Positions 1 through 7,661 of a stretch of DNA of 26,562 nucleotides are shown piece after piece. The position numbers and the translations under genes were made by a program. The notes under the pieces were generated by a model. The model worked only from the letters and a program-made list of their open reading frames with translations, made no database searches and was not told the origin of the DNA. How positions within the stretch are numbered: the first letter of the stretch is position 1; each line of letters begins with the position of its first letter. This DNA is from Flavobacterium sp. (GTDB lineage: Bacteria; Bacteroidota; Bacteroidia; Flavobacteriales; Flavobacteriaceae): the NCBI GenBank assembly GCA_030151255.1, contig JASLED010000054.1:1-26562 (forward strand), in the 5' to 3' direction.

Positions 1-126
1 GCTAAATCTTTTGATGGATATAAAACCAGAATATTATCTAAGATAACTGCCTTGACTACAATTCAATATATTAATAAATTCTTACTCAATAGAAATCTAA
101 ATACTTTAAAGAAACCTATTATTTAA
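1..126 (+). pseudogene. C-terminal end of an IS982-family transposase (cut by the window edge)
   Basis: The first 41 codons are open from base 1 and end in TAA at 124-126. The peptide begins AKSFDGYKTRILSKITALTT and continues with IQYINKF and an Asn/Leu-rich tail. This resembles the conserved C-terminus of IS982-family DDE transposases (a K-(T)RILSKI-(x)-IQYIN block). Only the end of the gene is visible, so it cannot be judged whether the transposase is intact upstream of the window. Identification rests on recalled family similarity over a short stretch. Its compact position just inside a likely terminal inverted repeat supports it. Confidence 0.65.
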
Positions 127-140
127 AATGCACAACGGGT
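1..140 (+). mobile_element. Right end of an IS982-like insertion sequence
   Basis: The transposase fragment stops at 126. It is followed at once by GCACAACGGGT, ending at 140. IS982-family elements typically end in a short inverted repeat that reads ACCC... inward, and the reverse complement of this tail reads ACCCGTTGTGC. I therefore place the right boundary at about 140. The left end, and any target-site duplication, lie outside the window. The element lies 75 bp from the 3' end of the neighbouring minus-strand gene and does not interrupt it. Confidence 0.55.
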
Positions 141-214
141 AATTATATAATGAAAGTTAGATTCTTTCAAAAAAAATTCAAATTAAGTTTCTCAACAATG
201 TTAACTTTTATGAG

Positions 215-700
215 TTACCATCCATCAATACTTATACAATTGAAAAGAGATGCGAAACCTAAAAACAAAAAAAGTAAACTTACAATACTGAGCAACACTA
301 AACTAAAATAATTAAATCCTCTTGCGCTTTTTATAACAAATTTTTCTGGTTTTTTCAAACTACACAATATAGCAACTGACTTATTTAAGTCAGTTTGAAA
401 ATTTTTAAATTCACTAAAATCTGTTGATGTGTAATAACACGGTCTGTTTACTAATGTTTTTCCATTAACTTCATATTCAATTAAAAAAACTTTACCTCCA
501 TTATCATCTCTTTCCCATGATATAATTTTACCTACAATTTCTTTTCCATTTTTATAAATATCATTCATAAGTATCAAAAAATATACAGTATAATAAACCC
601 CAATCAAACCAAACAATATTACACAAAAAACGGGTTTGTAAAACATACAAAAAACGAAGGTTATAACAATAATCCATGAGCCTTTTTCTACTATTTTCAT
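215..700 (-). CDS. DUF3592-like membrane protein, 161 aa
   Basis: The N-terminus holds two closely spaced hydrophobic segments (about residues 8-24 and 26-46). A soluble beta-rich middle follows (about 50-125), with the phrase GKIISWERDDNGGKVFLIEYEV. One or two further hydrophobic segments lie at about 132-155. This helix - beta domain - helix plan, with the middle domain reading like 'modifies a G-x-I then an F-x-Y-x-V-x-G strand pair', resembles DUF3592 proteins of unknown function. The gene is alone. Its ATG is at 700, and it is followed on its own strand by an IS end. No enzymatic motif is visible, and the family assignment is tentative. Confidence 0.6.
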   Translation of the reverse strand: MKIVEKGSWIIVITFVFCMFYKPVFCVILFGLIGVYYTVYFLILMNDIYKNGKEIVGKIISWERDDNGGKVFLIEYEVNGKTLVNRPCYYTSTDFSEFKNFQTDLNKSVAILCSLKKPEKFVIKSARGFNYFSLVLLSIVSLLFLFLGFASLFNCISIDGW

Positions 701-771
701 GTGTTTTATAACTTATTTATTAACCCTTAAGATAAGTAAAATCAATCTACTCCTTCTTAAGAAAAGAGCAT

Positions 772-806
772 AAAAAAAGCCTCCTGAAAAAATCAGGAGG
801 CTTTTT
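772..806 (-). terminator. Rho-independent terminator of tRNA-Gln
   Basis: Perfect 9-bp stem GCCTCCTGA (779-787) / TCAGGAGGC (793-801) with loop AAAAA. On the minus strand it is followed by a run of seven T (complement of 772-778). It begins right after the tRNA 3' end. A T-run on the plus side (802-806) makes it look bidirectional. Confidence 0.85.
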
Positions 807-807
807 G

Positions 808-878
808 TTGGCCTACTAGGACTCGAACCTAGAACGACTGAACCAAAATCAGCTGTGTTACCATTACACCATAGGCCA
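808..878 (-). tRNA. tRNA-Gln, anticodon TTG
   Basis: The reverse complement folds into a full cloverleaf. The acceptor stem is TGGCCTA/TAGGCCA, and the D stem is GTGT/ACAC with GG in its loop. The anticodon stem is GCTGA/TCAGT around loop TTTTGGT, which gives anticodon TTG. The variable loop has four bases. The T stem is CTAGG/CCTAG around TTCGAGT. The discriminator base is A, and CCA is not encoded (ACA follows). The anticodon reads CAA (and CAG by wobble), hence glutamine. The gene stands alone between its own promoter and terminator. Confidence 0.96.
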
Positions 879-925
879 GTACCACTCTGCAAGCAGTTAT
901 TGTAACAACTTCTGCATTGCGAGGG

Positions 926-956
926 CAAAACTAATATATTTTTTATATATTACAAA
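926..956 (-). promoter_or_regulatory. Bacteroidota-type promoter of tRNA-Gln
   Basis: On the minus strand, TTTG (956-953) is followed after exactly 19 bases by TAGTTTTG (933-926). This matches the Bacteroidota housekeeping consensus TTTG - N19 - TAnnTTTG at every defined base. It lies about 48 bases upstream of the mature tRNA, leaving room for a short 5' leader removed by RNase P. Confidence 0.8.
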
Positions 957-1050
957 CTTATTTTAAGAAATTTTTTTTGAGTCCTTGCATAGCATTCTTA
1001 TAAAAAAACAGTTTCTTTGTAGATAGTGATTAAAACATTTATTATTTCAT

Positions 1051-4000
1051 ATGTTAACACCAAATTACAAAAAGTGGAACATTATCATAGGTTGGCTATG
1101 TTTTCTTGTTGCCCTTACCACGTACACCCTAACTGTTGAACCAACTGTTAGCTTTTGGGATCCAGGAGAATATATTTCAACTTCAGTAAAACTGGAAGTA
1201 GGACATCCTCCAGGAGCTCCATTCTATCAAATGATGGGAGCGTTTTTTGCATTATTTGCTTCTTCCCCACAACAAATCGCTTTGGCGGTAAACATGATTG
1301 CAGTATTATCCAGTGCATTTACTATTTTATTTATGTATTGGTCTATGACCAATATTTTGAAAAAAATGGTAGAAAAAACTTCAGAATGGACTAGTACAAA
1401 CGCTATTGCGGTACTTGGAAGTTCTGCTGTTGGAGCATTGGCTTTTACTTTTACAGACAGTTTTTGGTTTAATGCCGTAGAAGCAGAAGTTTATGCTTCG
1501 GCAATGGTACTAACCGCCTTATTACTTTATTTAGGCTTGCGCTGGATAGATGATTTAGATCAACCGCGTGGTAATCGTTGGTTGTTGGCTATTGGTTTAG
1601 TTGCTGGTTGTTCTTTTGGCGTACACATTATGGCATTGCTAACTATTCCTTCGATAGGATTATTGTATTATTTTAAAAAATATCCGAAGGTTACAATTAA
1701 AAATTTTATTGTTGGTAACATAGCTGCTGTAGCTGCTTTGTTTTTCTTATTTGCGTTTTTCTTCCCTAAGCTATTAGCGTTGTTTGGAAAAACAGAAATC
1801 TTTGCGGTTAACAGTTTGGGCTTACCTTTTAATAGCGGAACAATTATAGTATTCTTATTATTAATTGGTGTTATTGTTTTTGGGCTTACTTACACAAAGA
1901 AAAAAGGTTATGCTACGGCAAACACTATTATTCTTACTCTTGTATTCGTTTGCGTTGGGCTTACAGCATGGTTAATGTTGCCAATTCGCGCCAATGCAAA
2001 TGTTACGATTAACGAAAACACTCCATCAGATGCTTCAGAATTATTAGCTTATTATCAACGTGAGCAATACGGTGATGAAAGCATTTATTACGATTCTTAT
2101 TTTACAAAAGCTTACGTTGGTTTGGACGCAAATATGCCGTGGAAAGATGAAAAGCCAAACTACGAAAGAGATTATAAAACAGGTAAGTATGTGATTGTAA
2201 ACGAATGGAAAAACGCGGGTCAAAACTTTAGTGAAAAACACAAAGGCTTTCTACCTCGTATGTGGAGTACAGATAAAAGTCACCGTGTAAATTACATGAG
2301 ATATACAAAACCATTAGGTTTTTCTGTTGCACCACAATATTCAGATTACGAAGAAGTAGTTTATCTTGATAAAGCCGTAAAACAACGTATGGCAAGTGGC
2401 GAATTTGGACCTGAAGAACTTGATAACTTCTTGAATAAATACGGACAAGCATTGGATATTGAAGTACCAACGTTTACCGATAATATGTCTTTTATGTTTA
2501 CCTACCAATTTGGTTACATGTATTGGCGTTATTTAATGTGGAATTTTGTTGGTAGACAAGACGATATTCAAGGTCAAGGCAACCTAGAACACGGAAATTG
2601 GATAAGTGGAATAAAATTTTTAGATGAAATTCGTTTAGGTTCTCAAGATAACTTACCAGATGATGTTTTAGAAAATAAAGGTAGAAACACTTATTTCTTC
2701 CTTCCATTTATCTTAGGTGTAATTGGTATTGTTTACAATTACAGAAAAGATCCAAAAATGTTTTGGGTACTTTTGGTTTTATTCTTATTCACAAGTTTGG
2801 CCTTAAAAGTGTTCTTAAACGAGCGTCCTTTTGAACCAAGAGAAAGAGATTATGCAGTTGTGCCATCGTTCTACATATTTGCTATGTGGATTGGTTTTGG
2901 AGTATATTCAATCTACGAAGGTACTCGCAGATACCTTTCTCCTAAATTATCAGCTGCATTAGTTTTATCCGCTTGTACATTGGCAGGGCCTGTATTATTA
3001 GCACAACAAAACTGGGACGATCACGATAGATCTGATCGTTATACAGCATTAGCAAATGCACGTGCTTATTTAGACTCATGTGATCCGAATGCAATTATTT
3101 TTACAATTGGAGATAACGACACCTTTCCATTATGGTATTTACAAGAAGTAGAAGGATATAGAACAGACGTGCGCGTAGTTTGTACAAGTTTATTAACGCA
3201 AGATTGGTACATCGATCAAATGAAAGCAAAAGCTTATGATTCGGAACCATTACCAATAAAATTCACACATGATCAATACGTTGGTAACAAACGTGATGCT
3301 ATTCTTTTGAAAAACAAAACAGATCAACGTGTAGACCTGAGCTTATTAATGGAAACGGCGCGTACTGAAGATGATCGTTTAAAAATGATAACAGATGCTG
3401 GCACAACCTTATACACTTTACCTACAAATAAAGTTACGCTGCCAGTAAACAAAAATATAATTGCTAAAAACAACATTGTTTCTCCATATTTAATGGATTC
3501 TGTTGTTTCATCTATTGATTTTGACATCACAGATCAGGCAATTTATAAACATCGTTTAATTATGTTAGATATTATTGCTAACAATAATTGGGAACGCCCT
3601 ATTTATTTCTCTGGTGGAAGCTTTAATAATGATGATTTTGCTTGGTTAAAAGATTACCTTCAATTACAAGGCTTAATCTATAAATTGGTTCCAATTCACA
3701 CACCAAACAAAAGCTCTCATCCGATTGATTTAGGTTCGATTGATACTGATAGAATGTATGATAATATAAAACAATGGTATTGGGGCAATATGGGTAGCGA
3801 TAAAATTTATCACGATCCACAAACTAGACGAAATGCTTTAAGTTACAGAATTAACTTAGCTCGCTTGGCAGAAAAGCTAATCGAAGAAGGTAAAAAAGCT
3901 AAAGCCAAAGAAATTTTAGACATAGCTATGACCAATATGCCTATAAAATATTATGGTTATTATGAGCTTGTTCAGCCATTTGTAGAATGTTATTACAGAG

Positions 4001-4317
4001 TGGGCGAAACACAATTAGCAGAAAAATATGCTACAGAATTAGCAGAAAAATCTAAACAACGTTTATTTTATTATAAATCGTTGCCTCTAGAAGATCAGAA
4101 TTATTATGCTTACGAAATATTGTCTGAAATTAATACTTGGGATGCATTAGTTTCTATTGTTGAAGCAGAAGATAAATCGGCAAATTTCAAAGCCAAGTTT
4201 AAAGCTAATTTCAATGACAATGCAAAAGCTTTTAGCTACTTAATGAAACAATATCAAAACAACAACAATTCTGAAAGTGATGAAGATTACGACCAAGAAT
4301 TAGATAGTGAAGAATAA
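1051..4317 (+). CDS. DUF2723 / GT117-type polytopic membrane protein (putative glycosyltransferase)
   Basis: This 1088-residue protein has an N-terminal hydrophobic half with many membrane helices (to about residue 320). A large exported segment, another group of helices (about 545-680) and a soluble C-terminal part follow. After the first helix comes the loop FWDPGEYISTSVKLEVGHPP (D37, E40, H52). An acidic residue there, followed by a GHPPG turn, is typical of GT-C glycosyltransferases and of the DUF2723 family (CAZy GT117). From about 950 the tail has helical-pair repeats resembling TPRs, and it ends in a very acidic stretch. In Bacteroidota such proteins are predicted to move sugars from lipid carriers to exported proteins or glycans; substrate and direction are not visible here. 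It diverges from tRNA-Gln and has its own terminator. A weak promoter candidate (TTG 985-987, TTTCTTTG 1012-1019) lies upstream. Confidence 0.88.
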   Translation: MLTPNYKKWNIIIGWLCFLVALTTYTLTVEPTVSFWDPGEYISTSVKLEVGHPPGAPFYQMMGAFFALFASSPQQIALAVNMIAVLSSAFTILFMYWSMTNILKKMVEKTSEWTSTNAIAVLGSSAVGALAFTFTDSFWFNAVEAEVYASAMVLTALLLYLGLRWIDDLDQPRGNRWLLAIGLVAGCSFGVHIMALLTIPSIGLLYYFKKYPKVTIKNFIVGNIAAVAALFFLFAFFFPKLLALFGKTEIFAVNSLGLPFNSGTIIVFLLLIGVIVFGLTYTKKKGYATANTIILTLVFVCVGLTAWLMLPIRANANVTINENTPSDASELLAYYQREQYGDESIYYDSYFTKAYVGLDANMPWKDEKPNYERDYKTGKYVIVNEWKNAGQNFSEKHKGFLPRMWSTDKSHRVNYMRYTKPLGFSVAPQYSDYEEVVYLDKAVKQRMASGEFGPEELDNFLNKYGQALDIEVPTFTDNMSFMFTYQFGYMYWRYLMWNFVGRQDDIQGQGNLEHGNWISGIKFLDEIRLGSQDNLPDDVLENKGRNTYFFLPFILGVIGIVYNYRKDPKMFWVLLVLFLFTSLALKVFLNERPFEPRERDYAVVPSFYIFAMWIGFGVYSIYEGTRRYLSPKLSAALVLSACTLAGPVLLAQQNWDDHDRSDRYTALANARAYLDSCDPNAIIFTIGDNDTFPLWYLQEVEGYRTDVRVVCTSLLTQDWYIDQMKAKAYDSEPLPIKFTHDQYVGNKRDAILLKNKTDQRVDLSLLMETARTEDDRLKMITDAGTTLYTLPTNKVTLPVNKNIIAKNNIVSPYLMDSVVSSIDFDITDQAIYKHRLIMLDIIANNNWERPIYFSGGSFNNDDFAWLKDYLQLQGLIYKLVPIHTPNKSSHPIDLGSIDTDRMYDNIKQWYWGNMGSDKIYHDPQTRRNALSYRINLARLAEKLIEEGKKAKAKEILDIAMTNMPIKYYGYYELVQPFVECYYRVGETQLAEKYATELAEKSKQRLFYYKSLPLEDQNYYAYEILSEINTWDALVSIVEAEDKSANFKAKFKANFNDNAKAFSYLMKQYQNNNNSESDEDYDQELDSEE

Positions 4318-4359
4318 ATTAAAAAACGCTCTTATTTTCATAAGAGCGTTTTTTAATTT
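4316..4359 (+). terminator. Long stem-loop terminator after the DUF2723 gene
   Basis: A perfect 19-bp inverted repeat (4316-4334 / 4341-4359) around loop TTTTCA. The GC core is CGCTCTTA/TAAGAGCG, flanked by A and T runs, and the arm starts inside the stop codon. The symmetry would let it act on either strand, but no minus-strand gene ends here. Confidence 0.85.
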
Positions 4360-4411
4360 ACACACTTTTTATCAAACCAAAATTATACTACTCGTAGTTC
4401 ACTTTTCTTAT

Positions 4412-4419
4412 TAACTTTG
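4412..4419 (+). promoter_or_regulatory. -7 box upstream of thiL
   Basis: TAACTTTG matches TAnnTTTG fully. No good TTTG is seen 19 bases upstream. Transcription would begin about 5-7 bases downstream (about 4424-4426). That leaves almost no leader for the ATG at 4430 but about 16-18 bases for the ATG at 4442. Confidence 0.55.
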
Positions 4420-4441
4420 TACAACAAAAATGAACGTACTT

Positions 4442-5485
4442 ATGATCGAAAATAAAAACCAAAGCAAAACACAATTAGAACAATTAGGTGAATTTGGATT
4501 AATCAAACACTTAACTGCTAATTTTGGTATTGAGCAAACATCTACAATAAAAGGAATTGGCGACGATGCGGCTGTTTTAGATTTTAAAGATAAAAAAGCT
4601 GTTGTTTCTACCGACTTATTAGTTGAAGGAGTTCATTTTGATTTGGCCTATGCTCCATTAAAACACTTAGGTTACAAAGCAATAGTTGTAAATATTTCTG
4701 ACATTTGCGCCATGAACGCAACACCTACACAAGTAACAGTTTCTATTGCAGTTTCTAATCGTTTTCCTTTAGAAGCGCTAGAAGAATTATATGAAGGAAT
4801 TGCTTTAGCTTGCAAACACTATAAAGTAGATTTAATTGGCGGCGATACTACTTCATCTCAAAAAGGTTTGCTTATAAGTATAACTGCAATTGGAGAAGCT
4901 AATCAAGAAGATATTGTTTACAGAAATACAGCAAAAGACAATGACCTATTAGTTGTTACTGGCGATATTGGTGGAGCTTATATGGGATTACAAGTTTTAG
5001 AAAGAGAGAAACAAGTTTTCTTGGTAAATCCAAACAATCAGCCCGATTTGGCAATGTATGATTACATCATCGAACGTCAATTAAAACCAGAAGCAAGAAC
5101 AGACATCAAACAATTGCTAAAAGATTTGGACGTGCAACCAACAAGTATGATTGATGTTTCTGACGGATTATCATCAGAAATTATGCATTTATGCACTTCG
5201 TCTAAAGTAGGTTGCAATATTTTTGAAGATAAATTACCTTTAGATCCACAGTTTATCAGCACTTGCGAAGAATTTAATATTGATTCTACAACAATTGCCA
5301 TCAACGGAGGAGAAGATTACGAATTGCTTTTCACTGTAAAAATGAGCGATTTTGAAAAGATTAAAGGCAATCCAAACTTAACAATCATTGGACATATGAC
5401 ACAAGAAAGTGAAGGAATTCACTTAATTACAAGAGATAATACAAAAATTCCGATGAAAGCAAAAGGTTGGAATGCATTACAATAA
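4442..5485 (+). CDS. thiL: Thiamine-monophosphate kinase
   Basis: This 347-residue protein phosphorylates thiamine monophosphate to the active cofactor thiamine diphosphate with ATP, the last step of thiamine synthesis. It belongs to the PurM/ThiL/SelD ATP-binding fold. Visible signatures are GIGDDAAVLD (Mg-ATP site near the N-terminus), VEGVHFD, the GGDTTSS loop and a late MIDVSDGLSSE-(x)n-NGGEDYELLF block, all in family order. Length is usual for the family. An in-frame ATG at 4430 would add four residues, but flavobacterial ThiL proteins usually begin MIE(D/N)K, and the -7 box lies too close to 4430. I therefore start at 4442. The gene is monocistronic, with terminators on both sides. Confidence 0.93.
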   Translation: MIENKNQSKTQLEQLGEFGLIKHLTANFGIEQTSTIKGIGDDAAVLDFKDKKAVVSTDLLVEGVHFDLAYAPLKHLGYKAIVVNISDICAMNATPTQVTVSIAVSNRFPLEALEELYEGIALACKHYKVDLIGGDTTSSQKGLLISITAIGEANQEDIVYRNTAKDNDLLVVTGDIGGAYMGLQVLEREKQVFLVNPNNQPDLAMYDYIIERQLKPEARTDIKQLLKDLDVQPTSMIDVSDGLSSEIMHLCTSSKVGCNIFEDKLPLDPQFISTCEEFNIDSTTIAINGGEDYELLFTVKMSDFEKIKGNPNLTIIGHMTQESEGIHLITRDNTKIPMKAKGWNALQ

Positions 5486-5492
5486 AAAGAAT

Positions 5493-5519
5493 AAAACCGA
5501 CTTAATAAGTCGGTTTTTT
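5493..5519 (+). terminator. Terminator after thiL
   Basis: Stem AAAACCGACTT (5493-5503) / AAGTCGGTTTT (5507-5517) with an AAT loop and a run of six T at the 3' side (5514-5519). Confidence 0.85.
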
Positions 5520-5552
5520 CTTTTCACCAATTTTTATCAACTACTTCCATTA

Positions 5553-5560
5553 TAATTTTG
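5553..5560 (+). promoter_or_regulatory. Candidate -7 box for the acyl-CoA carboxylase operon
   Basis: TAATTTTG matches TAnnTTTG, but no TTTG is present at the right distance upstream. If used, the mRNA would have a leader of about 160 bases before the carrier-protein ATG at 5729. That leader contains repeated CAATT/AATTG motifs with no strong fold that I can see. Confidence 0.35.
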
Positions 5561-5728
5561 AACCGAATCTTTTTCAAATTCAATTGAAATTCAAGAACAA
5601 TTAACATCAATTGCAATAAGAATTGTATCATATCCTACATTACTTTCTTTATTATTACAAAAACCAACAATCTGGTTTCTATTTAAATTCAAATGGGTAT
5701 ATTTACTGCTACCAAAATACCTAAAACA

Positions 5729-6214
5729 ATGAATAAAACGTATCAACTAAAAGTGAATTCTGATGCTGTTTTTGAAAGTGATAATTTATTACAGAATAAT
5801 ATCGATGCTGCAAAAACAGGACCTAATAGCTATCACGTATTAAAAAACAACGAATCGTTTCATACGGAGATACTTTCGAAAGATTTCAATGCTAAATCTT
5901 ATGAAATTAGCGTTAACGGCAACACTTATACTGTAAATATTCAAACACAATTAGATGCACTTATCAATCAGCTTGGCTTCTCATTAAACTCAGCCAAACA
6001 AGTAAATGCAGTTAAAGCTCCAATGCCAGGTTTAATTCTTGAAATCAACATCGAAGTTGGACAAGAAGTAAGCGAAAACCAAAACCTATTAATCTTAGAA
6101 GCAATGAAAATGGAAAATAATTTAGTTTCTCCTCGTGCCGGAAAGATTAAAAGTATTAATGTAGAAAAAGGTCAAGCCGTAGATAAAGGTTTGGTGTTAA
6201 TTGAATTTGAATAG
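5729..6214 (+). CDS. Biotin carboxyl carrier subunit of an acyl-CoA carboxylase
   Basis: This 161-residue protein carries the biotin that shuttles CO2 from the biotin carboxylase to the carboxyltransferase. The C-terminal biotinyl domain (about residues 90-161) has the family signature APMPGLI followed by EAMKMEN, and K127 is the expected biotinylated lysine, 35 residues before the end. The N-terminal part (about 1-85) is a separate conserved segment seen in Bacteroidota carriers of this kind. It probably docks the other subunits. A longer reading from ATG 5693 adds 12 residues (MGIFTATKIPKT) that do not look conserved; MNKTYQLKVN at 5729 resembles homologues. Only two bases separate its stop from the next ATG. 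Confidence 0.92.
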   Translation: MNKTYQLKVNSDAVFESDNLLQNNIDAAKTGPNSYHVLKNNESFHTEILSKDFNAKSYEISVNGNTYTVNIQTQLDALINQLGFSLNSAKQVNAVKAPMPGLILEINIEVGQEVSENQNLLILEAMKMENNLVSPRAGKIKSINVEKGQAVDKGLVLIEFE

Positions 6215-6216
6215 TT

Positions 6217-7656
6217 ATGAAAAAGATATTAGTAGCTAATCGTGGAGAAATTGCTGTTCGAGTAATGCAAACAGCACAAAAAATGGGAATCAAAACCGTT
6301 GCTGTTTATTCAACTGCCGATCGTATGGCACCACACGTAAAAATGGCTGACGAAGCAGTATTAATTGGCGAAGCACCTTCTAATCAATCCTATTTATTGG
6401 GCGATAAAATTATTGAAGTAGCCAAATCATTAAACGTTGATGGAATTCACCCAGGATATGGCTTTTTAAGCGAAAACTCTTCTTTTGCTCAAGCTTGTGA
6501 AAAAAACGGAATCGCTTTTATCGGTCCAAAATCACATGCAATTGAAATAATGGGAAGTAAGCTTGCTGCCAAAGAAACAGTAAAAGCATACAATATTCCT
6601 ATGGTTCCTGGTTTAGACCAAGCCATTACTGATGTAGAAAAAGCTAAAAAAGTAGCTACCGAAATTGGTTTCCCTATTTTAATCAAAGCTTCTGCTGGAG
6701 GCGGAGGAAAAGGAATGCGTGTAGTTGAAAAAGAAAGCGATTTTGAAGTTCAAATGCAACGTGCCATTTCTGAAGCAACAAATGCTTTTGGCGATGGTTC
6801 TGTTTTTATTGAAAAATACATCGGATCTCCACGCCATATCGAAATTCAAATTTTGGCAGATACACATGGCAATATTGTTCACTTGTTTGAAAGAGAATGT
6901 AGTATTCAGCGTCGTCACCAAAAAGTAGTTGAAGAAGCACCTTCTGCGGTTTTAACTCCAGAATTGAGAAAACAAATGGGAGAAGCTGCTGTAAAAGTTG
7001 CTGCATCTTGTAACTATGTTGGAGCAGGAACAGTTGAATTTTTATTAGATGAAAATCTAAATTTTTATTTCTTAGAAATGAACACACGCTTACAAGTAGA
7101 ACATCCTGTAACTGAAATTATTACTGGATTGGATCTTGTAGAATTACAAATAAAAATTGCCAGAGGAGAAACTCTTCCATTTACTCAAGAAGATTTAACA
7201 TTGCAAAATCATGCAGTAGAATTGCGTATTTATGCAGAAGATCCGTTGAACGATTTCTTGCCAAGTGTTGGTAATTTAGAAATATATCAATTGCCAAAAG
7301 GAAAAGGAATTCGTGTAGATAATGGAATTGAAGAAGGAATGGATGTGCCTATTTACTACGATCCAATGTTGGCCAAACTGATCACTTTCGGAAAAACAAG
7401 AGAAGAAGCAATTGAAATGATGATTGAAGCCATCGATCAATACAAAGTAAAAGGTATTGAAACAACATTGCCTTTTGGGCGTTTTGTGATGGAACATGAG
7501 GCGTTTAGATCAGCTCATTTTGACACCAATTTCGTAAAAAAATACTATAACGCTGAACTTATTAAAGAGCAATATAAAGATGAAGCAGAAATTGCCGCAT
7601 TTATTGCATTGCAAAAGTATTTAGAGGATCAACAATTACTTCGTTTACCAAATTAA
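6217..7656 (+). CDS. Biotin carboxylase subunit of an acyl-CoA carboxylase (AccC-like)
   Basis: This 479-residue ATP-grasp enzyme carboxylates the biotin of the carrier protein using ATP and bicarbonate. Domain order is normal. The N-terminal fold begins KKILVANRGEIAVRV. The glycine-rich ATP lid is SAGGGGKGM (159-167). The bicarbonate/biotin segment is ECSIQRRHQKVVEEAP, and the catalytic strand is MNTRLQVEHPVTE with R291. A C-terminal domain follows. About 30 residues after the usual end (VKKYYNAELIKEQYKDEAEI...) form a helical tail that may contact partner subunits. Downstream the CT gene begins five bases after the stop, so all three genes are co-transcribed. Family sequence alone does not separate acetyl-CoA from propionyl-CoA carboxylase use. 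Confidence 0.94.
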   Translation: MKKILVANRGEIAVRVMQTAQKMGIKTVAVYSTADRMAPHVKMADEAVLIGEAPSNQSYLLGDKIIEVAKSLNVDGIHPGYGFLSENSSFAQACEKNGIAFIGPKSHAIEIMGSKLAAKETVKAYNIPMVPGLDQAITDVEKAKKVATEIGFPILIKASAGGGGKGMRVVEKESDFEVQMQRAISEATNAFGDGSVFIEKYIGSPRHIEIQILADTHGNIVHLFERECSIQRRHQKVVEEAPSAVLTPELRKQMGEAAVKVAASCNYVGAGTVEFLLDENLNFYFLEMNTRLQVEHPVTEIITGLDLVELQIKIARGETLPFTQEDLTLQNHAVELRIYAEDPLNDFLPSVGNLEIYQLPKGKGIRVDNGIEEGMDVPIYYDPMLAKLITFGKTREEAIEMMIEAIDQYKVKGIETTLPFGRFVMEHEAFRSAHFDTNFVKKYYNAELIKEQYKDEAEIAAFIALQKYLEDQQLLRLPN

Positions 7657-7661
7657 GAGTT

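Noticed and set aside
713..928. Minus-strand 71-codon open reading frame
   Set aside because: It runs through the tRNA-Gln gene and its terminator. The peptide reads the tRNA sequence (WCNGNTADFG...), so it is not a protein gene.
4430..4441. Upstream ATG of thiL
   Set aside because: It lies about 5 bases from the inferred transcription start and adds residues not seen in homologues I recall; the ATG at 4442 was preferred.
5580..5640. CAATT/AATTG short repeats in the leader of the carboxylase operon
   Set aside because: They are short and common in AT-rich sequence. I see no conserved riboswitch-like fold or biotin-regulator operator.
6679..7087. Several overlapping ORFs on both strands within the biotin carboxylase gene
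   Set aside because: All overlap the conserved carboxylase frame and read as shadow peptides rich in F, H and S with no start context.
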